64,000 nt of DNA from Proteles cristata cristata (lineage: Eukaryota; Chordata; Mammalia; Carnivora; Hyaenidae): NCBI GenBank assembly GCA_017311185.1, contig JAESUZ010000346.1, positions 1,178,001-1,242,000 on the forward strand. The letters are read 5' to 3'. Positions 34,080-46,000 of this stretch are shown piece after piece. The notes below the pieces were generated by a model. It was given only the letters and a program-made list of their open reading frames with translations, made no database searches and was not told the origin of the DNA. Every line of letters begins with the position of its first letter. Within the stretch, counting starts at the first letter, position 1. A program made the position numbers and the translations under genes.

Positions 34080-37000
34080 CTGCAGAAGGGAAGACGCAGG
34101 CAAGGCAGTCACAAGTGGGTCCTCGGTGGGGGATGGACCTCCCCTGCCTGCAACCTCACTGCCCATCTGGAGAGTCGAGGGCTCCCCAGCAGGCCAGTCA
34201 AGAGGCCCCTCGGGGTGCCACGTAGACTCTTTCATAGGGGCCCAGTTTGCGCAGCCCAAGGGGGGGAAAGCAGTCAGTTGCATTGCGAGGGTAGGCATGA
34301 TGAGACTCACTGGTTTCAGGGGCTTGGCTCAGGACCACACAATAACTACGCCCCCACCCCCACCCCGGTCCAGGGAACCTTCCTTTATACCACGGTGGCC
34401 TTAACACACAGCTGGAGGCTGATGGCGCTGTGCCACTTGTTTGTGACAGAGGGGATGTCTTACATAATCTAAAGGAAGAGTTCCCTGATTATAGATCATT
34501 TAAAAACAGCCTTCAGAAACAAAGGCAATGCCCTCCTGCCCCCGCCTACACCAAATTTTTGGTTTTGGCTTTGGGACAGAACCTTGGAAATAATCACTAG
34601 ATTTGCTTCTGGTCAGACTTGTCTTCCCTCTTTTAATTTATAGAAGATCGGGTGAAAGTGACATTTTGCCTCTCCCTGGTGGATAACGTCCAGTTCTCGC
34701 TAAGGAAAGGGCTGGAGCCATCATCCAAATGCAAGGGGGTTGGGGGTCTCTGCTTATAGAAGCCTCGAGTGTGAGCTTCCTAGGGTGGTCATTTGGGGCA
34801 TGCTGTGGAGATTATGAGCCATGGAAACGATCTCATCATCCCGGAATGATCTCCTGATACAGGAAGAAGCGAGGCCAACAGTGGGTTAAACATCTGCTGT
34901 TTGGTCTAGAAACGGGTTCACATGTGACAACGGACAGAATTTTTCTTTCTTAGAACTGTCTCTAGAAAAAAATGTAAACTCTACTCTTAATACAAAGGGA
35001 TTAGTCAATGCTCCAAAAACATGGAAAGCATGACTGCATTCTTTAACGTTCTGGTTTAAGTTTTCCAAGTCTCTATCTCCTCAGAGTGAAAGGCGCTTCT
35101 TTCCTCGGAATATATCATGCCTGGTGGACAGCGTGAGTTAACATTTCCATCTTATGGCAGGGGAGGGAAATATGTCTTGCCTCTCTTTTTAAAAGCCAGA
35201 CAGGGGTGAGCTTCTGACGATTACACTTGTGGGTGTTAGAAGATACTCAGAGAGACTTTCCATTCTAATCATCTAAGACCTACCACGCCAATTGAAATCC
35301 GTGGCAAATATTTACCAAAAAAAAAAAAAAATTAATGAAATTAAGTGATTCAATAACTTTAACAGGGATGGGAGCATCTCAGGATTGTCAGAGTTTTCGA
35401 GACTGCTCTGGTTTCCTAGGTCCTAAACAGCAATTCAGCAATATCAGACTACGCCATCTAGTTCTCGAACGGCAAGAAATACTTTCAGAGACATCTTGGT
35501 ATGTTTGTACTCCCTCTTCATGTCTGCTCTGATGCCATAAAACTGTAACATCAGCTCAGTGAGCTTCTGAGTATTGTACCTGCAGTGGAGACACAGAACA
35601 GACACGTCGTCAGGTGTAACGCGCGGAGAACACACACAGCCTTGCGTCACTACTGCCAGGCTCTACCCGGGCAGCGCGTAAATGCAGCTTTGGGCTCGTG
35701 ACCCAGACCCGACTTTAACCGCAAGCCCCTTTTCTGAGCCTCGCTCACCAGCGTTCATCAGTTTCCCCTGCCCTCCTGCGTCTGTTCATTTGCTCTGGAG
35801 CAGGTGTGACCTCAGACTGTTACTATGGTCATCAAGGAAGCCTAAGTGTAGCCATCCCCCCTCCCCCCTCCCCCAGCCCCACCAGGTAGGCTGCATACTT
35901 GAAAAAGAAAGAAACATCTTAAGCCCCACAGATCTCGGAGTAAAGGCACCGACCTGGTTAACATTCGGTTTCTTCTGTCATCCAGATCTGCTGCATTCCT
36001 CAATTGAACATAGTTAAAATGGTCCTACAGTGAAATTTATAAACAAAACCCCCGCAACCCAATTAGTAAAGATGAAATCTCTGAAACAGAAAATAAAACG
36101 ATTTTAAACATACAAAGCCGAGCATGCCACGCTTTTTCTCAATATTTGCAAACAGTTAGTTCCCAAATCAACTGCTGACTGACACTCTGTGGTGTTCTGC
36201 CCTCTCGCCCAACCCCCCACCCTCCCCCGGCTGGTGCCTCAACCCCCCAAACCCCCCCGGCTGGTGCCTCATGACCCACAACCCGAATGGGGCCATGGTG
36301 CTTGGGGTCCCAACACATCCAGAGCTAAGTAGCTGCAAAGGTAAAATAGACCACCCACAATGCACTTCTGTCTTTGAGGGCGATCTTTCTACTGTGTGTG
36401 CGGGGCTGGGTGGAAGGTCTTGGATGCGTTTTGTACAACAAAGAGGACTTCGAGCTTTACAATCAGCACTTTATTTACATCCCCTAGAGCCCCAATTGGA
36501 CATCCGGTTGGACTGTGCCTAACGACAAGGTTTGAATTTGCTTGTCTTCTATCCAAAAGTGGGTTTGCTGCGCATCAGTCATTTCAAAGCTCTGGGCTGG
36601 GAGGAGGAAGGACGGAAACGGATTGATTAGCAGGGGGGGCCATGCAGCAGAAGAAGAAATTCACATACTAACCGATTCCAAAGACCTGTTAGTATGTCGT
36701 CGGATGTAAATGCTGGAGTCACTGTGACTAGTCCTGAAAAATAAACACACGTTTTTGAATTGGTGCCACCGGGAGGTCTCCATAGCTCAGTGCACAGCCA
36801 CCCCCACCCCGAGCCTTCTGCACGTGGATTCAGGCAAGCCATGACCTCAGACCCAGCAACGGAGAGACTGTATTCAATATATGCCCACGTGGGTTGGAGT
36901 GTGCTTACAAATAGTAGGACGGATATTAGAGAGACACACTGGAATCTCATCTACAAGAATAAAAACAACTGAGCATTTTAAATAGAAAGCAGACCACGTA

Positions 37001-40000
37001 TTTTTTAAAGTCAGCGGGTTTCCGGGAAGGAACGGAGGCCCTTCTCCAAGTACCCCAAGATCTGGGAGTTGCCAAAGGTCCTCTGAACGCTCGTGTCAGA
37101 CCTGGGCTGAGACCTGCTATCCAGACCCCCTTTCTAGTGCTTTCTAGGCACAGGGCTGCTCTCCGTCCAGCTCTCAGGTATCTGCACCTTTTTTTCTTTC
37201 ATGCGCAAGGAGGCTAATTTTCTGACCATGTCTTTGAGGCTGATGGGGAATGTATCTCTGATCATCCACTAAAGTTGGCTCACCCAGGGCTGCGGCGAAA
37301 GATACCCAGCCAGTGGCCTGGGCTGTATCCTGGCTCCTGGTTGATTAGCTGGCAACGTGAGCCAAGTGTTTTATGTCTCGGATCAGTTTTGCTCATCTGT
37401 AAAACGGGTTATTAGCCCCACCCCTACTACTTCATGGGGCTGCGGCGTTGGGGCGTTGGTGGGAAGTACGGTATACGTCAGGACCCAGTGGCTCCGTCTT
37501 GCCGCTCAACAAGAGAACCAGGTGTTCGGGGTCAGAGACAACCTTCTCAGTTTCCTCGAGGCAAACCTACTATGTGCCATCCAGGGGTCCAAGAACAAGG
37601 CATTTGACCCAAGAGTTTTGACCAGGGAATTCACCATTGGCAGCCGTGGTATTCCTGCCCACTGGGCCTTCACCAAGCTCTTCCCCGGTACTGGGCATGT
37701 TGCCAGCGAATTGGTATAAAACACCTACTACGTGCCAGGCACTGGGCAAGCCTAGGGAAACTTCAGTCCTCGTCTGCAATCCAAAGGCTAGTATTACAGC
37801 ACAGACACCAGACATGATGCACCACATAGAGAGAGCGCGTCAGGTGCCTGGGCCCCAGCAATGTCCATGCCCCCTAAGTGTTGACTCAACTCACAGGAGT
37901 ACCTGGAGACGCGGTAACTCCCACCTGCTTATCCTATTTTCCTGAAAAAAGTCGATCAGCAGCAGGAAGGGCTCCTGCTCTCCCTGTCCCTCTAGTTTCC
38001 AGTGTACCTTCTTGCGGGTGGTTTCTATGTTCTAGTACATCCGCGGGAGGCCCATTCACATTTGCATCCCGAACTCCCTCCTCCCAGCCAGCATTATCAA
38101 GCGCCTACTGTGTGCTAGGCACTGGGAAGAGCAGCTGAGGGCAGGGCTCCTCAGAACCCCACCCTCCAAAGACCGGGAGAGCAATGCATTCATTTATTCA
38201 CCTTCACCCCCAGAATCTGTATTAAAGGCCAACTGCAGGCCAGGTGTGGTCCCAAGTGCTGGAGCTCTGACTGGTGCCCTCCCTGGCCTCCAGGGAGCTG
38301 CCTCACCGTCCGGGGTGAGAGCAGATGATAAACACATCCTTACCCCAATAATTCGAGAAATTCCTGTTTTGGTTAATGTGGTGAAGAAACAGAGTAGAGA
38401 CTGTAAGAACCTATAAAGCGGGATTAAAAGTAGTCTGGAGGAATCTAAGAAGGCTGCCTGGAGGAAGTGGCAGTGGAGGTAAAACCCAGGAGCAAGCTGG
38501 GGAACAGGCTGGGGATAGAGGGTCGTCAAAGGCAAAAGAGCTTGAGGGGGCACTGAAGGATCTCAATGAAGGCCAAGGTGCTTGGTCAGGCTGGGGAGGA
38601 GGGCAGAGGTGACCTAGAGTGGCCACAGATGAGCTGGGGTGGGGGTGGGGGTCCTGCAGGCTCTAGAACAATGGGCCTCTCTGCCTAGAACAATGGGAAC
38701 TGCCAGGGGTGACTGAGTCAACATATGGCCAGGAAAACATGCCATGCCTGGCAGCAAGGTGCCCGGGGCTCTGTCTAGTTCAATAGCTTTGGGCCGCGCA
38801 CTGACTTCTCTGAACTCACTTTCCGGGTCACAACAGGGGGTGGTGGCACCCGCTGGGCTGCAGCCAGCACGTGAGACAGCTTGGCACAGGGGAGGGGCTC
38901 CCCGGGGGCCTCACTCGTTCCTTCCGTGACCACACCCCTGCGCCATTTCCTTCGTTGGCACGCAGCCTTCACCTCGGCTAACATGCTGTGTGATAATTAC
39001 AACTTTGCCCGCGTGGGAGGGGCCGCCATCGCCGAGGGGACAGCTGTCTGCTCGACACAGATCGACATGCACAGGAGTCAAACCTCTGCGGGAAGAGTCG
39101 ACCCGGCCTCCCTCCCACATACGGTGACAGAACGCTCACCCCTCTGGCTCACCTCCACTGGGACGGGTTTTGCTTGATGTCTGGCTGTCGCAGCTCAAGA
39201 TGCTCAATTCCCCCAAAACTCCCCCTGCTTCTCCCGACCCCCTCACATCTGGCCAACACGTCCTGGGGTGGCAGCTGAGTGCCAGCTGTTTGCTCAGGCC
39301 GCTTCTCCCACCCGGAACGCCTTCTCTCCCAAGTGCAGATCCCACTATCCTTCTGTACCGAGGGCATCTGGGCCCGCAGGCAACCCTGACCCCCTCCACC
39401 TGCCGCTGAGGTCCACAGGTGAAATCCACGCGTGCCTCTTGGCACCTAAGGTGCTCCCCTCGGTTCCAGCACAGAAGAGGGGGGGCTCGCCTTCCCTCCC
39501 GCCAGCCCAAGCTCCTGGGGGCTGGAGCCGGGCCCGCCTCTTCCCACAGTGAAGAGTGACAGTCTGGGCCACCTGCCTATGCGGGCCACATGAGAGCCGG
39601 GTCCAGCTACACGCCAGGGCTCGGATGTCTGCTGGACGGTCATGACCCGGCCTCCGCAGGGAGAGGGACCCCGGGGGTCCCGGGCAAAGTGGGCAGCATG
39701 TTTCCGCTGTGCCTGGCCCCTCCTCACCGGGGCCCTCGCCTATTTTCCTTGTGTTCCCTGGAGCCCAGGCGCAGAGCGGAGGGGAGCCCAGGCGCAAAGC
39801 AGAGGGGAGGGGAAAACAAGACATCGCCAGCTGTTGCTTCTGGTTCTCTCTGCACTGGCTTCTCCCCACCTCCTCCCCAGATGCTGACCTCCATATATGA
39901 TTTCCCTTTTGCAGCCAGGGTGGCTCAGCCACCACCGGCACGGTGGTGAGGGTCACGGGAAGAATGTGGGTCATGGGGTCTGACAAGTCTGAATCCAAGA

Positions 40001-43000
40001 CCCCAGCTCAGACATCTCCTAGGCTGGGAGGTGCCCCCGGACCCTCACCCCTACCCCAAGCCCATGGTGATGATGCATAGTCCCTCCAACCTGCCGAAAG
40101 CGCTGCTGTGAGAATTAACGAGGGAACGTATGTGAAATGCTTGAACACATTAGGGCAGGGCAAACAGTGGCCCTGGTGACGATGAGTGACGAGGGGGAGA
40201 AACCAGGATCATCTGACATTCAGCAGCTAAATGCTCTCCCTGGGACCAAGCCGGCTCCCTGGTGGCCTCGGAGTGACAGAGGAGATAGGGACTCCAAGCT
40301 TCCCGGACATCAGTTAGAGCCCATTATGCTCCCTGCCCCCTTCTCCCAAGAGAAGTCAACCAGCTTACTTCCTGGGACCCAAATTCACGGGTGAAGCCAC
40401 GTCAGTAGCGCCCAGCTTCCGTGTGACAGCCATCAACGGTCCCCCCACAACTGCCTATGGAGTGTGTTGCTTTGAATTCCGTGAGATGCTTATAGATGGC
40501 TTGGCTGGGTCTCTACCTAGCCCAGCCAGAGGGCTTCGGGGGGCTGGGGCGTCTGCAGAGCCTAAGTCTGTACCGTCTCCCCCCACACCCCCCATGGCTC
40601 TGCCACCTCGCTGCCCACTGCCAGCTTCCACCCAAAGGTACTGTTGAGTGGGGAGATGGCAGGCTTTAGGTCCGCCTGGCCCTGCTGCGTGCGAGTGGGG
40701 TTGGGGGTGGCGAGGTGGGGGCAGGGTGGGGGAGGCAGGGTGCAAAGAATGAGGATGGTCTGTCTCTGATTCCGGCAAACGACCAAGTGGCCAGATGAAT
40801 TTTCGTATGAACCTGTTTCCCTTGAACCTGTGTTTCTCTTGCTGTCCGGCTGTCCGGTCTCCCCATGCACCGGCCCCCCCTAAATCAGAAACCAAGAATG
40901 ATACGAGTTCAGGGAGTAAGCCTCGAGCTCGGTCCCTAGGGTGAGAGGACAGTGATAAAATACCTGGAGAGCACTTTGTGGTCACCAGTGTCTTCTTCTA
41001 GGTCATCTGAGGATCGGACGGTGCCGGGCGCTATAAACATTGAACTTTCTACGTGGTCCACGTGCTTCCTTTTTTCCTTCTTTTTACTGCTGGTTGATTC
41101 TCCCATTACCTTTTCTTCGAAAGAGTTTGCTAAGTTTCCCGAGTTTCCGAATTCCTGGGACTTAAGGACACAGACAACCAGATACAAGTCAGCGTTTCAG
41201 GCTGCGTGCTGAGTGCGTGACGCCGCGCCCTTCCCCTAGCGATGCTCTGTTCCACCTGAATTCCAGGAAGCTAGAGCGCCCCCTCCTGGGGACTCCTTCC
41301 GGCACAGCCTGCCGTGGGAGGGAGGCCCACCCCCACAATGGCTCGGGCTCTGGCTCCGGGTGCAAGAGTGCAAAGGGCACAGATTGTACACACAGCATGG
41401 GTTTCAGAATCCCTAAGATCTGGCTGTGTGAGTTACCTTAAGCAACCGACTTTATTTCTCTCTCCCCCTCAGTTTCCTCATCTGTCAAATGGGTGTAATA
41501 ACTATCTGTCTCTTTTCATTATACCACAAGTATTTACTGTGAATGATGTTCCATACGGTTGGGCGATGGCTGGGCCCCTCACACAGCCATCACCCACTTA
41601 AAGAGAGGAGCGAATGCTAGAAGCCAGGTGGGCCAACAGGTGCAAACGTGGCCCCTGGGCCAGGAGAGGTACACACACCGGCAAACAGACAGCTTATGGG
41701 AAGACATCTTTCCCCCTTTTTAAAATTTATTTTTCCCCATTTTTTAATTTATTTTTTTAATTATTTTTTAAATTTTTCTAATGTGGACTGCAGTCAAAGC
41801 ATCTTCCTTGTCAAATAAATGCCAGCGATGTGACCCAGCAAAGGCAGGGGGAAGAGAGACAGTGTGAGCAGGGGAGGGTCAGAGAGAAAGGGAGACAGAA
41901 TCCAAAACAGGCTCCAGGCTCTGAACTGGTTGTCAGCACAAAGCCGGACGCGGGGCTCGAACTCATGAACCGTGAGATCATGACATGAGCCGAAGTCGGA
42001 CGCTTAACCGACAGAGCCACCCAGGTGCTCCGAAAAGACTTTTGTTTAAAGACTAGAAGAAGAAACTTTCCATTTATCTCATTGGAAAGTTTATTTTTCC
42101 TTTTTTAAAATATTTGTAATGTTTATTTATTTTTGAGAGAGAGAGACAAGCCTGAGTGGAGTGGGGGCAGAGAGAGAGGGAGACAGAATCCGACGCAGGC
42201 TCCAGACTCCGAGCTGTCAGCACAGAGCCCGACATGGGGCTCAAACCCACAAACCATGTGATCAAGACCTGAGCCGAAGTTAGATGCTTATATGACTGAG
42301 CCACCCAGGCACCCCGTTTTTTTTCCTTCTAAAAAGAAGGGTCAGGTATCAGAGGAAGGCTTCGGTGTCATCTTGTCTGCCAGGCAGACCTCACCCATCA
42401 TCTTGGGCGACAGGACCTCCCTCTGCTCACCCACGGGACTACCCGGGCTACATCGGGGAGCCAAGGACCAGTGCACCTGGGTGCAGGGGGTGCCTGCTCG
42501 TTGGATGCGGGGCAGCCAGAGGAGGCAGCTCCGAGCCCGAGACGCGGACAGTGGCAAACTGTGCCCAGGAACGGAAGCTCTCCTCAGGGCCCACGCCCCG
42601 TTCAGTGTAAGGCGGAATGAAATCTACACCACTCTGTCTCACTTCCGGCTCAGGGCTCCTTCCGCCACACCCCAAATCACCTGTCCGCATGCTGGGCACA
42701 CGGACAAGCACAACCTGCTTTTGGCAAATGACTCTCCTCTTTGTGAAGCAGGAGAGAAGGAAGCGGCGTGTCTGCAGGCTGCAGTCAGTCAGTCCGGGGA
42801 GAGGAAATGGCTGCTAATAAGCCATTTTAAATAGCACAGAGGGGCAGGAAAGCAACGTAGGCTTACGTCCTGCCACCCACTGGGTCCCCTTTCTTTTGTC
42901 CTAAGAGATCTGCTGTCCAGAGCATCGCCGCAGTTGGTGTCACGGTCCCCCAGCCTGGGGACTCCAAGACACCATCTCACCGAGGGCCAGGTCTACCCCG

Positions 43001-46000
43001 ATGGATCTTGGGGCCCCTGCTGGCAGAGGTTGCTGGGCTGGGCTGCCTTCCAGCAAGTCGGAAGATGGCAGGTGGGAGGGGGGAGGCCGTGGACTGGGGT
43101 CCTCTCCCTGGGGCCAGAAGTGGCAGGTGGCAGGTGGGCTCTGGTGCCGGCGGAGCCACCCCACTCTCTTTTCCACCCAAAGGCAGACAGAGCACGGTGG
43201 TCCCGCTCTGCTTGCCTCTAGGCTGTTAGTGTCTGAGAATTCTGTCCCACCCAGCTCCCACTTCCGGTCTATCTAGACCCTAAATGTCTCTTAAGGCTAC
43301 TGATGTCCCTTTCTCTTGCAGAGCACCTTCCGGTCCTTCGCTCGGCCTAGACGCTCCCTTGCCATGAGTCAGAGCTCCATCATTTACCTTGGTGTTTAAT
43401 TTACCCTGCGTCCATCTTATGCCCCCCTACCCCCTGCCCAAACCGTCATGCAATCCACCTTTGTTTCCTGCACCGCCAGCCTTGCCGGGCTGCTCTCCAG
43501 AATCTGAGGATTAAAACACCAGCCCTCACTCCCTCCTGGGAGGGAAAATCACAAGCCAGCAAACCAGGTTAGGGAGAAGAGCAGAGAGCTGTCCTGTGTC
43601 ACTGGCTATAGACTAGAAACAGCTGCCTGGGGAGAGGCTGGGAAGGCTCCTGGGAGGAGGTGCCATTAGCACTGGGCTTGGAAGAGGAATGAGTCCTTGC
43701 CAAGTGTCACATGGGGGGAGGGGCAGAGCAAACTGTGGGGTGCCTGGGAGGTAGGGGGGAGGCTGGCTTGGCTGGAGGGGAGGGAAGGGAGAGGACAAAG
43801 AGGAGGGGTGGGTCAGGGCCCCCTGCACCCTATCACTGCCCACGCCGATGACCCCTGGAGCTGCCGGGCCAGATGAAATGGGGACACCAAGTGGCAGATA
43901 AGTGTGGGCTCAGTTGCTAAAATTTGAAGTGCGTGTTCCCCACTTCTAAGCCCAGGGGCCAGACAACTGTGCCAACAGGCAACCTTCAAAAAGAAGGGCG
44001 AGAGTCAGATGTGAGGTTTTCTGGGGCCGCAGGAGGCGGGACCCAGGGTTTGCTAAGCACACAGTAGGTGTGGCTACGGCCACCATTTCCAATTATTACT
44101 GCTATGACACTGGGCCCTCAAACACAGCCTCATTCCCTCCTCTTGGCGGCCTTGAGGGCAGGGGCGGGGCTCCGGGAGGCCAGGGGGGCACGCAAGGCCC
44201 ACACTCTCAGGAGGGCTCCTCTCAGGGGCCAGCCCTTCCCTTGGTCTGAGGCTGAGTGAAGGAGCGCCTCCTTAAACTGGCTGAAGCGCCCCCTAGTGGA
44301 GGCTGCAGCGGAGCCCCAGAGGAAAGCCGAATCCCCGTGCAGGGCCCAGGGGTCCCGTACCTGATGGCCGTCCACAGAGCCACTCTCTTGGGTCTCCTCT
44401 TGCTGGTGGTGTTCCTGTGGAGACGGGGGCGCGGGCTCCAAGGCTGGTCCGGTGCCCTCTGCACCCCTGTCGGTACGCGGGGCCGGGATGATGGCCTTGG
44501 GGACCTCCTCGCCAGGCCCTGGGAAGCAACAGCTGTTCCGAGAGACCTCGGCCTCCTCGGCCGCGTCCCTGGCCTCCTCCGCCTCCTCCGCCTCCTCTGC
44601 CTCGTCCCCGGGCCCCAGATCACGCAGATAGTCCTCCGGCTCCTCCATATCCAGATCCTCGGGTTTCAAATCCTCCGAGCTTTCCGCATAAGCCTCCAAC
44701 ACAGCAGCCAAGGGCACCTCGTAGTGCGGGTAGTAGAAAAGCTCGTGGGGAATGACGGAGACCTTGGACAGGGGCGGGGAGGGCCTGAAGTCCAGGCCTT
44801 CCTCGCTGCGGCTGCACAGGGTCTCCAGGCTGGCACTGCTGCTCGGGGGGTCGGAGGGCAGCTCCCCGCCCGGCCCCTGCGGCCCGTCGTTCTCCGCCTC
44901 GTCCTCGCTCTGACGGCGCCGCGTGGACTTGCGCTTGGGCTTCTCGTACGCTTCCGGCTTTCTATCCACCGGCGCCTCCTCGGGGGCCAAAGAGCAGCCC
45001 TGGTCTTCTTGCCCAGGGTCCTGCTTGTCAGGCCTCTCTGGGGACTCGTCCGAGTCCTTCCTCTGGTGCGCGGATTTACTTCTCCTCTTCCCCAACCGCT
45101 CAGCACGATTCTCCGAAACCTCTTCCTCGACAGGTTTCTTCTCATGAGGCTCAGGAACCTCACCGAAGGCCTGGCTGGTCGAGGCAAAATCTATTAGGTC
45201 GCTGTTGAACTTAGAGGCTTTTAAAGGTATGCCTTCAAAACAGTCTTCCTCGTCCATCGCTTCTACGGTCAGCAGCTTGACCTTGATCTGCAAGGAGTCA
45301 GCTATAACGGTGTTGTCCCTGAGGGGCGACAGGGGACGACTCTCCTCCTCCCCGCAGTCAGCTGCACCCTCTGGTGCCCCGTTCCATGAGGGGCAACTCT
45401 TGGAAGTCTGCGAATGATTGGTCTCCCCGTGCACCGAAGACTCGTCACCAGGCGACTTGTCAGAGGCTGCTTCCAAAACCTTTGGGGATTCCGGTTTCAG
45501 CTTTTCCTCGGCAATCTCAACTGCCAGGACATCCCCATCCTGCTTCAGCAACGAGTCCTTTGTTCCTCTCGGGCTCCCTTCAAAGCGAAGGTCTTGACCG
45601 TAGAAAGGGTCTTTACTGCAAGAAGCATCCCTGAGCGTGTCCGCCTCGAAGTGCACGGTCTTCTTGACTGGCAAAGAGTTGGACCTCCGGTTGTCCTTTC
45701 TGGATGATAAGATGGAAGATTCTGGAGATGGCTCACTGGTGCTGCTGGCCTTCCCTGGGACCCCTTGGAGGGCCTGGTCGATGATCTGGTGCATGAACTC
45801 GGTGGAGCTGTCTGTCAGCGCCCGACTGGGCACACCATCCAGGAAGCACTCCTTCGCGCTCTCGGACTTGTCACAGACAAAGACTTTGGAGGGCGGCGGG
45901 TGGCTGGCTTCGTGGTTGATGGTGTAGGCTCGCTCCCCATTTTCGGTCAGAAGGAAGACTGTGCTCTCCTGTTCAGAAGGTGTTTCTTTGATGCGGACAA

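Larger units (their letters stand above)
36734..40963 (-). other. CLMN: CLMN intron 10
   Basis: A 4.2-kb intron with MIR pieces near 37300-37430, 37715-37760, 38085-38130 and 40020-40160, and an L2 copy (38175-38640). The stretches 36975-37300, 38650-40000 and 40165-40960 are GC-rich and show no gene, although many chance open frames occur. Confidence 0.85.
41161..44360 (-). other. CLMN: CLMN intron 9
   Basis: A 3.2-kb intron containing two CTCF-type motifs, a MIR (41400-41530), two minus-strand SINEs (about 41850-42030, 42105-42315) and L2-like sequence (43590-43730). The stretches 42316-43589 and 43731-44284 show nothing I recognise. The first 231 bases (44360-44130) stay open in frame with exon 9. 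Confidence 0.85.

Noticed and set aside
40986..40987. Earlier GT (ACTG|GTGACC) as the exon 10 donor
   Set aside because: It would leave the wrong phase for exon 11 and drop the SR residues shared with human; the donor at 40963 fits both.
44256..45197. 313-residue plus-strand open frame
   Set aside because: Antisense shadow of GC-rich CLMN exon 9; no independent domain or start context.
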